A stretch of DNA of 64,000 nt from CAISOG01 sp044375625. Lineage in GTDB: Bacteria; Pseudomonadota; Alphaproteobacteria; CAISOG01. Below the pieces are notes generated by a model. That model was not told the origin of the DNA and did no database searches. It saw only the letters and a list, made by a program, of their open reading frames with translations. Every line of letters begins with the position of its first letter. Within the stretch, counting starts at the first letter, position 1. The stretch covers positions 9,654 to 73,653 of the forward strand of contig JBILMH010000002.1 of the NCBI GenBank assembly GCA_044375625.1, in the 5' to 3' direction. The translations under genes and the position numbers were made by a program. Positions 17,895-26,011 of the stretch are shown here, piece after piece.

Positions 17895-18875
17895 CTAAGC
17901 GGCCGCCTTACTGTTGCTGCGCCCAATCTCCTGCCGTCCCATATCCATGAATTTGTTGCGGCGGCGCAGGCGACGATCCTCCCCCGGCAGGCGCAACAGC
18001 GGCACCAAATGATCCCACAACCCATTGCCCGCCGCCTCAATCGCCGCCGCATGGTCGCGGTGCGCGCCGCCCAGCGGCTCATTAATCACGCTGTCAATGA
18101 TGCCCAGTTTTTTCAAATCCTGGGCGGTGATTTTCATCACCTCAGCGGCTTCCTTGGATTGTTCGGCCGTTCCCCACAGAATTGATGCACAACCCTCTGG
18201 TGAAATAACCGAATACACCGCATGTTCCATCATCAGCACGCTATCGGCGGTGGCCAGGGCGATGGCACCGCCCGATCCCCCCTCACCAATCACAATGCTG
18301 ATCAACGGCACCCGAATCGACAGGCAAACATCAACACTGCTGGCAATCGCCTCCGCCTGGCCGCGCGCCTCAGCATCAATGCCTGGAAAAGCGCCAGGGG
18401 TATCGACCAGGGTCAAAATGGGCAGGTTAAAACGATCGGCCATTTTCATCAGCCGTTGCGCCTTGCGATAGCCTTCGGGGCGTGGCATGCCAAAATTGTG
18501 CTTAACCCGACTGGCGGTGTCCCGCCCCCGTTCCTGGCCAATAATCATCACGCTGCGGCCATGAAATCGCCCCATACCGCCGATAATCGCCGCATCCTCA
18601 CCAAACTGTCGGTCACCAGCCAGCGGGGTAAAATCCTCAATCAGGCGGTTGATATAGTCCATGCAGCGGGGACGATCGGGGTGGCGGGCAACCTGCACCT
18701 TTTGCCAGGGGGTTAGGTTGGCATAGGTGGTTTTCAGGGTTTTATCCAGTTTGGCCTGAAGCTTTTCAACCTCGGACGCAATGTCAATTTCAGCCGAGTC
18801 GCCCAGGTGGCGCAACTCCTCTATTTTGCCTTCCAGCTCGGCCAAAGGCTTTTCAAAATCAAGATAGGTTAGCAT
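17895..18875 (-). CDS. accA: Acetyl-CoA carboxylase carboxyltransferase alpha subunit
   Basis: Alpha subunit of the carboxyltransferase that transfers carboxyl from biotin-BCCP to acetyl-CoA, giving malonyl-CoA for fatty acid synthesis. Signatures: MLTYLDFEKPLAELEGKIEE start, ARHPDRPRCMDYI, IGGMGRFHGRSVMIIGQERG, TLVDTPGAFPGIDAEARGQA and VIGEGGSGGAIALA. Length 326 is normal. Downstream of the mcl gene on the same strand with about 60 bases between, so possibly cotranscribed. Confidence 0.96.
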   Translation of the reverse strand: MLTYLDFEKPLAELEGKIEELRHLGDSAEIDIASEVEKLQAKLDKTLKTTYANLTPWQKVQVARHPDRPRCMDYINRLIEDFTPLAGDRQFGEDAAIIGGMGRFHGRSVMIIGQERGRDTASRVKHNFGMPRPEGYRKAQRLMKMADRFNLPILTLVDTPGAFPGIDAEARGQAEAIASSVDVCLSIRVPLISIVIGEGGSGGAIALATADSVLMMEHAVYSVISPEGCASILWGTAEQSKEAAEVMKITAQDLKKLGIIDSVINEPLGGAHRDHAAAIEAAGNGLWDHLVPLLRLPGEDRRLRRRNKFMDMGRQEIGRSNSKAAA

Positions 18876-18935
18876 GGTTTGCTTTTGCGAAAAAAAGAAA
18901 GGCTACACGAAAACGGCATGGCATGCAAATGCCGA

Positions 18936-19931
18936 CTAACCCGCCTGTTGCATTTGCCGCGCCTTATCCACCACGGTTTGCGCCTGTTTGATGCTGGCGA
19001 TATCGATCAGACGTCCGTCCAGGGCGACTGCCCCCCGCCCTTCCCGCGCGGCTTGATCCATCGCCTCAAGAATACGGCGGGCACGTTGGATTTCGGCCTC
19101 CGACGGGGCAAAAACCTGGTTGGCTAAGGGAATTTGGCCAGGGTGAATTGCCCATTTGCCTTCACAGCCCAGGGCGGCTGCCCGTCGCGCCGCGGCCTGA
19201 TAGCCATCGGCATCGCCGAAATCGCCAAAGGGACCATCAACAGGGCGCAGGCCATAGGCACGCGCCGCCACCACCAACCGCGACAGGGCATAGTGCCATG
19301 GATCGCCCCAATGCACCTCACGGTTATCGCGTCCATGCGCATCGGTGGTGGCATCGGTCAACACAACATAGTCGGGGTTCACCCCGCCGACATTGGTGGT
19401 GCGGGCGCGGGTGCTGGCGGCATAGTCGGCCACCCCGAAATGCAGGGATTCGTTGCGTTTGCTGGCGCCCGCAATCTCATTAATATTGCTCATCCCCAGG
19501 GCGGTTTCGATAATCAGCTCAAAGCCAATTTTGCCGTGTGGCAGCCCCCTGGCCTGTTCAATCTGGCTGACCAGCATATCCAGGGCGTATACATCCGCCG
19601 CCGTGCCGACCTTTGGAATCATAATCAGATCCAGGCGATCCGCCGCCGCCTCCAACACCTCAACCACATCGCGGTACATAAAGGCGGTGTCCAAGCCGTT
19701 GATGCGGACGGAAACCGTCTTACGCGACCAATCAAAACCGTGCAGGCCTTGGATAACATTGGCGCGTGCCGCCACCTTATCCGCGGGGGCAACCGAATCT
19801 TCCAAATCCAAAAAGACGATATCGGCGGTAGATTGCCAGGCTTTTTCAAACAGCTTTGGTTGGCTGCCGGGCACGGCAAGCTCACTACGATTCAGGCGGG
19901 ATTTGGCGGGTTCGATGATGGTAAAGCTCAT
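18936..19931 (-). CDS. Malyl-CoA/beta-methylmalyl-CoA lyase family protein (Mcl1-like)
   Basis: HpcH/HpaI-CitE superfamily enzyme. Mcl1 cleaves L-malyl-CoA to acetyl-CoA and glyoxylate and handles beta-methylmalyl-CoA in the ethylmalonyl-CoA pathway. Seen: DIVFLDLEDSVAPADK (metal-binding Glu/Asp), KTVSVRINGLDT, LIMIPKVG, GFELIIETALGM, GVADYAAS and GKWAIHPGQIPLAN. Length and the stretch GLRPVDGPFGDFGD match the Rhodobacter Mcl1 type better than citrate lyase beta. No ccr, mch or meaC is adjacent. Substrate is inferred from family resemblance. Confidence 0.85.
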   Translation of the reverse strand: MSFTIIEPAKSRLNRSELAVPGSQPKLFEKAWQSTADIVFLDLEDSVAPADKVAARANVIQGLHGFDWSRKTVSVRINGLDTAFMYRDVVEVLEAAADRLDLIMIPKVGTAADVYALDMLVSQIEQARGLPHGKIGFELIIETALGMSNINEIAGASKRNESLHFGVADYAASTRARTTNVGGVNPDYVVLTDATTDAHGRDNREVHWGDPWHYALSRLVVAARAYGLRPVDGPFGDFGDADGYQAAARRAAALGCEGKWAIHPGQIPLANQVFAPSEAEIQRARRILEAMDQAAREGRGAVALDGRLIDIASIKQAQTVVDKARQMQQAG

Positions 19932-19967
19932 GGTGCGATGATCTTTTTGGCTAGAGGGGGGAAAGAT

Positions 19968-21113
19968 TTAGGGCAATTGCGATTTCGATAGGGGGTGCAG
20001 CTGTACAGCCTGATGCAAACGATGCGTGCTGACATGGGTGTAAATCTGCACGGTTGAGATGCTAGCATGACCCAACAACAGTTGCAAACGACGCAAATCG
20101 GCGCCGTGATCCAACAGATGGGTGGCCAAACTGTGCCGCAACACATGGGGTGACAGGCGGGATGGATCCAACCCCGCGGCCAGGGCGGCCTGTTTCAGCA
20201 GGCTGTGCGCCTGTTGGCGGCTGATGGTTTGTGCCCCTTGCCCCGCCCGTTTGGCTGGAAAAAGCCAGGGATTGTTGGTCGACTCTATTGTGTTGTTGGG
20301 AGCGCTATGAGGGGCGCTATCGGCCAACAGGCGGTCACGAAAGGGCAAATAGGCCGCCACCACCGCCGCCGCCGTGGGGGTCAGCGGCACCAACCGCTCC
20401 TTACGCCCCTTACCGATTACCCGCAGCATCGGTTGGCTTTCGGGTGATGCCATGGTGGGGGGGGCTAAGGCTGGCATGCTATGGCTAGGGAACGCGCTGA
20501 TTTGCAGGGCGATGACCTCACTGACCCGCAACCCTGTCGCGTACAACAGCTCTAACAACACATGCAATCGGCGTGCATCCCCCTCCTTATCGGTATCTTT
20601 GGTAGCGATGACATGGTTGGCCGCCCAGCTTAACAGCTGATCCACCTCATGCTCACTAAGGAATTTGGGCAAATGCTGCGGCGTTTTGGGGCCCGTTAGC
20701 TCGGCGGCGGGTTGATCAACCCTAAGGCCGTCACGCTGGAGGAAGCCATAGAACTGCCGCATCGCGGATAGGCGGCGTTGCAGGGTGCGATTGCTTAGCG
20801 GCGGCTGCTGGCTTGATGAGGGGACATCCCCCGCAACCTTACCCCCCATGCGATCCCCTGCCCCACCCTGGACGGCTCCCACCGTCTGCAAATAAGCCTG
20901 CAACTGCGTGGTGGTCAGGGCTAGCAGGGGTTGCTGCTGCGCCTGTGCCCAGTGAGCCAAGTCGACCAGATCGCGCCGATAACTGGCCAGGGTGTTGGCC
21001 GCCGCGTTGCGTTCCACCGCCATCATATCCAAAAACAAGGCCAACAGGCGGCTATCGCCCTCAGCCAACGGCGGGGCTTTGCTTGGGGAGGTTTTACTTG
21101 CTGGGCGCGCCAT
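19968..21113 (-). CDS. xerD: Tyrosine recombinase XerD
   Basis: Site-specific recombinase for chromosome dimer resolution at dif. The N-terminal SAM-like DNA-binding domain has ANTLASYRRDL and TLQRRLSAMRQFYGFL. The catalytic domain has LYATGLRVSEVIAL (Arg I), VIGKGRKERLVPL (Lys), SPHVLRHSLATHLL (His/Arg II) and LLGHASISTVQIYTHV (His, Tyr nucleophile). Length about 381, longer than the usual 300 because of Pro/Gly-rich and Ser/Pro-rich insertions at about 100-120 and in the catalytic domain. I prefer the ATG at 21113 to the TTG at 21116. The start overlaps the 3' end of the upstream gene by about 20 bases. XerD is chosen over XerC by its position opposite aroKB. Confidence 0.9.
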   Translation of the reverse strand: MARPASKTSPSKAPPLAEGDSRLLALFLDMMAVERNAAANTLASYRRDLVDLAHWAQAQQQPLLALTTTQLQAYLQTVGAVQGGAGDRMGGKVAGDVPSSSQQPPLSNRTLQRRLSAMRQFYGFLQRDGLRVDQPAAELTGPKTPQHLPKFLSEHEVDQLLSWAANHVIATKDTDKEGDARRLHVLLELLYATGLRVSEVIALQISAFPSHSMPALAPPTMASPESQPMLRVIGKGRKERLVPLTPTAAAVVAAYLPFRDRLLADSAPHSAPNNTIESTNNPWLFPAKRAGQGAQTISRQQAHSLLKQAALAAGLDPSRLSPHVLRHSLATHLLDHGADLRRLQLLLGHASISTVQIYTHVSTHRLHQAVQLHPLSKSQLP

Positions 21114-22836
21114 CAAACAGGCCGTCCATCAACCATGCCTCGGCCAGCTGCGCGGTTAGCTCATGTTGGCCAAGTTTAGCCAACCCACTTAGGGCGCTGT
21201 GCCATATCGGCAGGGCGTTGGGCGAACTGTCGGCTACCATCGCCAGGGCATTTGCCAAGGCCTCACCATTGCGCTTTTGCGCCACCGCCGCCTGTAGGCT
21301 TAGCCAAGTTGTGGTTGAGACCGCCTCAGCCTTAGCCTTGGGTGGGGTAATGGCCAGGGCGCTTAGCAGTTGCGCTTGCCAGCTGGGGGCGGATTGTTCG
21401 GGGTTCAAGGCAAAGCTGGCCGTCAGCAATTTGGCCGCCAACGGCTCATTATCAATCTTAATGGTGTTAAAGCCCGCTGGCACGGTCGCGTTCACCGGTT
21501 GCGGCCGTTTCCACCCCTCCAGAGCGCGCAGGGTAAGGGCGTTTAGATGATCGTTGGGCAGATAGGAAAGCCAAGGCGCGGTTGGTTGGTTATGCCTTAT
21601 GCCATAGGCCACCAGCCAGGGGGCAATCTCCCCCGTTTCGGCCAGCGCCAACATATTGTCCAGCTTGGGCTGCAACAACAGGTAAACGGGATACCAATGC
21701 CCGCCCGATTGCCGCAGCAGATCGACCGCCGCCCGCGTCAGTGCGCCATCGTTATAGGCATTGGTGGAAGCCGCCAACACCTCCTTAACGCGGGATAAGC
21801 GCCCCAGGACGGCGGCGGTGGCGGGGTCACTGGCGGGCGGCACACTTTCCCCCTCCAGCGCTTTGGTGGCCAGCTGTTGCCATTCCGCCACGCCCAACAC
21901 CCCCGATTCCACCAAATTTTCCGCATACATCAGTTTAACATCTGGCGGCAACGTTTTGTTTCGTAACAATTGCAGCTTGGCTAGCACCGACCAATTGCCT
22001 GCCACCACGCCCTTAACATCGCTGAAAATAGCATGCTGCAGCAGCGCCGCATCCAAACCCTTCAGCGTGACCGCCACCTTGGGTGACAGCGGTTGCCCCG
22101 TCACCACAGTTTGATACAGGGACAGCCGATTGGCCTCAGCCTCCTTAGCTTTGGCCTGCGCCTTGGCATCGGCCTTATCCTTTGGCTGGGCTGTCTGGGC
22201 AACAGACTGGCGATCCCCCAATACATTCAGGGCAACCTCTGCCGCGGATTGCTCACCCTTAACCCACAGGCAATAGGCGGATAAAAACCCCGCTTCGCCA
22301 CCTGGAACTTCGGCGTTTAAGGGGGTTGGTTCCTGACATCCCCCATCATCGCCATTCAACAGACGGGCGGTGCTGCGCGCCAGCCATAACCACTCCGACG
22401 ACTGTCGATCGCGCGGCCAGCTTTGCAACAGCCGCAGCGCATCGGCGGGATAGCCCAGGCTTTCCAACCGATCCGTCCGCGACTGTAACAAACGGTATCC
22501 CGCCTGCTCATCCGGCAGGGATACAGGACTAAGCAGCAGGCGGCGTTGCAACTGCCGTTGTGACCAATCGCCTGGATTGGCGGGCAGCATGGCAAAGGCC
22601 GCCTCAATCTGTTCCGGCGTGCTGTTTTGCCACCATTGCGACCCAAAGCCCCCCTCCTGCGGGGATAACGCGCCCAATTCCCCCACCGAAGCCTGTCCCA
22701 GGGGTACAGCCTGTATGCTTTCATCCACGGCATAGCTGGGGGATGACATCATGGCGGCAATCGCGAGAATGCCAACAGAAGATCGACCAACCAGCCGAGT
22801 TAGCAAGCGGAAACAGGGAAAAGCAACAACGCGCAT
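21094..22836 (-). CDS. Secreted helical-repeat protein of unknown function
   Basis: 580 residues with an N-terminal hydrophobic segment (SVGILAIAAMM followed by SSPSYA), consistent with signal-peptide export. The remainder is Ala/Leu/Gln-rich and predicted mostly helical, with recurring LxxLGxxADALRLL-type units that suggest TPR/Sel1-like solenoid packing. A Lys/Ala charged segment occurs near residue 220. AGGAG lies 11-7 bases upstream of its ATG and inside the end of the preceding small gene, indicating coupling. I recall similar uncharacterised genes beside aroK and xerD in other alphaproteobacteria, but cannot verify it. Function unknown. Confidence 0.8.
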   Translation of the reverse strand: MRVVAFPCFRLLTRLVGRSSVGILAIAAMMSSPSYAVDESIQAVPLGQASVGELGALSPQEGGFGSQWWQNSTPEQIEAAFAMLPANPGDWSQRQLQRRLLLSPVSLPDEQAGYRLLQSRTDRLESLGYPADALRLLQSWPRDRQSSEWLWLARSTARLLNGDDGGCQEPTPLNAEVPGGEAGFLSAYCLWVKGEQSAAEVALNVLGDRQSVAQTAQPKDKADAKAQAKAKEAEANRLSLYQTVVTGQPLSPKVAVTLKGLDAALLQHAIFSDVKGVVAGNWSVLAKLQLLRNKTLPPDVKLMYAENLVESGVLGVAEWQQLATKALEGESVPPASDPATAAVLGRLSRVKEVLAASTNAYNDGALTRAAVDLLRQSGGHWYPVYLLLQPKLDNMLALAETGEIAPWLVAYGIRHNQPTAPWLSYLPNDHLNALTLRALEGWKRPQPVNATVPAGFNTIKIDNEPLAAKLLTASFALNPEQSAPSWQAQLLSALAITPPKAKAEAVSTTTWLSLQAAVAQKRNGEALANALAMVADSSPNALPIWHSALSGLAKLGQHELTAQLAEAWLMDGLFDGAPSK

Positions 22837-22837
22837 C

Positions 22838-23053
22838 CTATTCTCCTGCGGCGGCGGGCGTTTTGTTGGGGGAAACGGGTTGCGGCGCGACTGCCCCTTG
22901 ATTACTGGGTTGCAGATAGGGGGGCGGCGGGGTGACCGTCACCGGCACCTCAATCTGCGCCACGGGGGGCGGCATTTTGCTGAGGTATATCAGTGTACCA
23001 ACCAAGCCCAACAGGATTAATACAATAGCAAGGGGCCACAGGAATGTTTTCAT
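22838..23053 (-). CDS. Small single-pass membrane protein, Pro-rich tail
   Basis: 71 residues: one N-terminal transmembrane helix (WPLAIVLILLGLVGTLIYL) followed by a Pro/Val-rich tail (PPPVAQIEVPVTVTPPPPY) probably outside the cytoplasmic membrane. AAAAGG is placed five bases before the ATG. The stop is one base from the start of the 580-residue secreted protein, so the two form an operon and may act together in the envelope. It is divergent from aroK across about 77 bases. No known family recognised. Confidence 0.75.
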   Translation of the reverse strand: MKTFLWPLAIVLILLGLVGTLIYLSKMPPPVAQIEVPVTVTPPPPYLQPSNQGAVAPQPVSPNKTPAAAGE

Positions 23054-23130
23054 GGTAACCTTTTCGCACGGTTGGTGTTAACATTGCCTATAGTTTTACC
23101 TAAGCTATCGACCAGAAACAACGATTTTCC

Positions 23131-23733
23131 ATGATGCCATCACCGCCCCCCGCTAAGACTTCCCCAAAGGCCGGTTTTCTTGGCAAATCCGCCCTACCTA
23201 AGCCAAGCCGACCGCTGGTGTTAATCGGCCTGATGGGGGCTGGCAAAACCAGTATTGGGCGCCAACTGGCCAAACTGCTAAAGATGCCCTTTGTGGACAG
23301 CGATATTGCTCTGATTAGCCAGGCAGGCATCAGTATTGAGGAGATTTTTAGCCGCTATGGTGAGGATACCTTTCGGCAATTTGAGCGCAAGGTGATTGGC
23401 CAGCTGTTGGAGGATAAGCGACCCAAGGTGGTGGCGGTGGGCGGCGGCGCCTTTGTTCAGCCTGAAACCCGCGCCCTGATTCAGGAAAAGGGTATCAGCA
23501 TTTGGCTGCGCGCTACCATGCCGCAAGTGATGGAACGGATTCAGGCCAATGCCAACCGCCCGCTGTTGAAACAGGGGGATCCGGCCGAAATTCTGGCCAA
23601 GCTGATGGAGGTGCGCTATCCCATTTACGCTGAGGCGGCCATCACCGTAGACAGCCTGGACGGTGCCATGTATCTAACCGTTCAGGCGATTGCCAACGCC
23701 CTAAACCAATATCTATCGGAACAGCCGCGATGA
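23131..23733 (+). CDS. aroK: Shikimate kinase
   Basis: ATP-dependent phosphorylation of shikimate in the chorismate pathway. Walker A LIGLMGAGKTSIGRQLA, substrate Asp in FVDSDIAL, SIEEIFSRYGEDTFRQFE, VAVGGGAFVQ (Gly-rich substrate loop) and NRPLLKQGDP (lid region) are all present. 200 residues including an N-terminal Pro/Lys-rich lead. Overlaps aroB by four bases. Chorismate made here would feed the PhzE-like enzyme at 34.6-36.4 kb. Confidence 0.96.
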   Translation: MMPSPPPAKTSPKAGFLGKSALPKPSRPLVLIGLMGAGKTSIGRQLAKLLKMPFVDSDIALISQAGISIEEIFSRYGEDTFRQFERKVIGQLLEDKRPKVVAVGGGAFVQPETRALIQEKGISIWLRATMPQVMERIQANANRPLLKQGDPAEILAKLMEVRYPIYAEAAITVDSLDGAMYLTVQAIANALNQYLSEQPR

Positions 23734-24872
23734 CCCAAAATCCTTCAGCCCAACCTGCCCAATCCCCCTTTACCCAGGCGACCATCCATGTTGCCGCCGC
23801 CAGCCGCAGCTATCCGATTCATATCAAGCCTGGCCTGCTGGCTCAGGCGGGGGAACGGTTGGCACCGCTTTTGCCTGCCAAACGCTCCCTGGTAATCGCG
23901 GATGAATCGGTTTGGCATCGGCATGGCCAAGTGCTAGCCGACAGCCTGGCGGCGGCGGAATTTTCCTTTCACCTGCTGACGGTTGCGGGGGGGGAGGGCA
24001 GCAAAAGCTATAGCCAGTTGGAACAGTTGTTGGAGCGCGCCTTGGCCTTGGCGCCCGATCGGCAAACCGCGATTATTGCCTTTGGCGGCGGGGTGATTGG
24101 CGATTTGGCTGGTTTTGCCGCCAGCATCCTGTTGCGCGGCCTGCCCTTTGTGCAGATTCCCACCACTTTGTTGGCGATGGTGGACAGCTCGGTCGGCGGC
24201 AAGACTGGCATCAACAGCCCTCATGGCAAAAACTTGATAGGCAGCTTTTATCAACCCCACGCGGTGCTGATTGACCCCGAAGTGCTAACCACCCTGCCCC
24301 GTCGTCAATTGCTGGCGGGCTATGCCGAGGTAGTGAAATACGGCCTGATTGCTGATGCCGACTTTTTTGCCTGGTTAGAGCGGGATGGCGCCGCCGCCCT
24401 GGATGGTGACGCAGCCAAGCTTTGTTACATTATCGAACGATCCTGTTTTCACAAAGCGGCCATTGTTGGTCAGGATGAGCGGGAGGGGGGCGTACGCGCC
24501 CTGCTGAACTTCGGACACACCCTTGGACATGCGTTGGAGGCCGCCCTGGGCTACAGCGATGCCCTGCTGCATGGGGAGGGGGTGGCGATCGGCATGGTCT
24601 TTGCCGCCGAATTGTCGCAGCATTTGGGGCTGATTGCGCCAGAGGTGACGCAACGGGTGCGGCAGCATTTGACCGCGGTCGGCCTGCCCATCGATCACCG
24701 CCACCTGCCCGCCGTCGCCCAGGATCCCCAATCGCTGCTGACCCTGATGGCCAGTGACAAAAAAGCCGTTGCCGGCCGCCTGACCTTTGTGCTGCTCGAC
24801 GCGCTGGGTCACGCCCTGGTGCAACGGGATGTCCCTAGCGATGTTGTTGGGGACTTGTTGGCGGAACCCTAA
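23730..24872 (+). CDS. aroB: 3-dehydroquinate synthase
   Basis: NAD- and metal-dependent conversion of DAHP to 3-dehydroquinate. Motifs: VAGGEGSKSYSQLEQLLERA, AFGGGVIGDLAGFAAS (NAD-binding), QIPTTLLAMVDSSVGGKTGI, ALLNFGHTLGHALE (metal His) and LHGEGVAIGMV (metal His). 380 residues, normal. Translationally coupled to aroK. The following gene is of contrasting AT-rich composition. Confidence 0.96.
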   Translation: MTQNPSAQPAQSPFTQATIHVAAASRSYPIHIKPGLLAQAGERLAPLLPAKRSLVIADESVWHRHGQVLADSLAAAEFSFHLLTVAGGEGSKSYSQLEQLLERALALAPDRQTAIIAFGGGVIGDLAGFAASILLRGLPFVQIPTTLLAMVDSSVGGKTGINSPHGKNLIGSFYQPHAVLIDPEVLTTLPRRQLLAGYAEVVKYGLIADADFFAWLERDGAAALDGDAAKLCYIIERSCFHKAAIVGQDEREGGVRALLNFGHTLGHALEAALGYSDALLHGEGVAIGMVFAAELSQHLGLIAPEVTQRVRQHLTAVGLPIDHRHLPAVAQDPQSLLTLMASDKKAVAGRLTFVLLDALGHALVQRDVPSDVVGDLLAEP

Positions 24873-24957
24873 GCAGGGGATGTTGACTAGAAACACTCTG
24901 CAAAAATCATATAATTATCTGAATTTCATACAATTATTATCTGAAGAACAAATCACT

Positions 24958-25677
24958 ATGGGCAATGAATACCAGACCAAAGCCGATTTTTGGGACAGAA
25001 ACCAAAAAACCATTCATAGCGATTATTTGGTGAGGCCTTTGGTTTTAAAACTTTTGGGCAAGGTTAAGGGAAAAGACGTTTTGGATGCAGGATGTGGCGA
25101 TGGCTATCTGTCAAGATCGATTGCTAAGAAAGGCGGCAATGTCGTTGGAATTGATATTTCCGATAAACTCATAAAAGTTTCTAAGGCCAAGTCTCCTAAC
25201 ATTAAGTTTTTCGTTGACTCAGTGGTCAATTACGAGAAAATATTTCAAAATTTTGATACAGTGATTTCAGTTATTGTTTTGCAGCATTTAAGCAAAAAAG
25301 ATATTATTCAAAGCCTACAAAAAACCTATTCTTTATTGCGATCAAAAGGTGTTTTTATCATAGCAATTCCACACCCTTTGATGTTCGCCAAAAAGCCAAG
25401 CAGCGATTGGATAACTTTTCACTATGGAAATTTATCTTATTGGAATACCAAAAAAGTTACAATTTCATTGCAAGATATAAATGGCAAAAGCTTTTCAACA
25501 AAAACTTACACGCATTCATTAAGCTTCTACCTAAATGAAATATTGAGGGCAGGATTTCAAATTAAAGATGTAATTGAAACAAAACCATCCAAAAAGGATA
25601 TATCTGAATATCATGAAAAATGGAAAGATGAGGCATTATTTCCATCCTATATGTTGTTAAAACTTATCAAACCTTAG
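24958..25677 (+). CDS. Class I SAM-dependent methyltransferase, AT-rich
   Basis: 239 residues. The SAM-binding motif I is VLDAGCGDGYLSRSIAKKG followed by VVGIDISDKLI (acidic residue after strand 2), then FDTVISVIVLQHL and a GVFIIAIPHP segment. That is the UbiE/Methyltransf_11 architecture; the substrate cannot be told. Lys/Asn/Ile-rich composition and AT-rich DNA contrast sharply with aroKB upstream, suggesting transfer. I chose the ATG at 24958 because conserved-looking sequence begins there; an in-frame ATG at 24880 would add 26 residues. TATAAT at 24910-24915 may be the -10 of its own promoter, without a good -35. A tRNA-Ala gene follows on the other strand. Confidence 0.75.
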   Translation: MGNEYQTKADFWDRNQKTIHSDYLVRPLVLKLLGKVKGKDVLDAGCGDGYLSRSIAKKGGNVVGIDISDKLIKVSKAKSPNIKFFVDSVVNYEKIFQNFDTVISVIVLQHLSKKDIIQSLQKTYSLLRSKGVFIIAIPHPLMFAKKPSSDWITFHYGNLSYWNTKKVTISLQDINGKSFSTKTYTHSLSFYLNEILRAGFQIKDVIETKPSKKDISEYHEKWKDEALFPSYMLLKLIKP

Positions 25678-25745
25678 ACATTAAAAGCGGAGAATTTATG
25701 GGCGCCTCCTTTTTGTCCTAAAGTGAAGCGCGGGAAAAACGGTGG

Positions 25746-25821
25746 TGGTGGAGCCGAGGGGAGTCGAACCCCTGACCTCGACAATGCGAATGTCGCGCTC
25801 TCCCAACTGAGCTACGGCCCC
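25746..25821 (-). tRNA. tRNA-Ala (anticodon CGC)
   Basis: Reverse complement gives a 76-base cloverleaf with GGGGCCG/CGGCTCC acceptor stem, D-arm GCTCAGTTGGGAGAGC, anticodon stem CGACA/TGTCG with loop TTCGCAT (anticodon CGC, reads GCG), and T-arm AGGGGTTCGACTCCCCT. The third acceptor pair is G-U, the alanine identity element. Discriminator A and an encoded CCA are present. Confidence 0.95.
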
Positions 25822-26011
25822 AACGGTAATGGCCGTCATCATGCGGCAAACGCCCCAAAACTGTCAACGCCTTCGCGCTGTCAACTGCACAGGGGGGCGG
25901 GGGCTGATGATACAGACTTGGGCATGCCGATAAAGCCTATGCTGCCAGGGGGCGACGGCAGAAAAAGCATCTGTAGGATAAGGCAGTGGGAATTAGGCAT
26001 TCGGAAGCAGC

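Noticed and set aside
19134..19991. 285-codon open frame opposite the Mcl-like gene
   Set aside because: The opposite strand has a full-length conserved lyase; the shadow has no domain features.
20813..21550. 245-codon plus-strand frame over the xerD start and the upstream gene
   Set aside because: Spans two well-supported minus-strand genes and has a Pro/Arg/Ser-rich translation without features.
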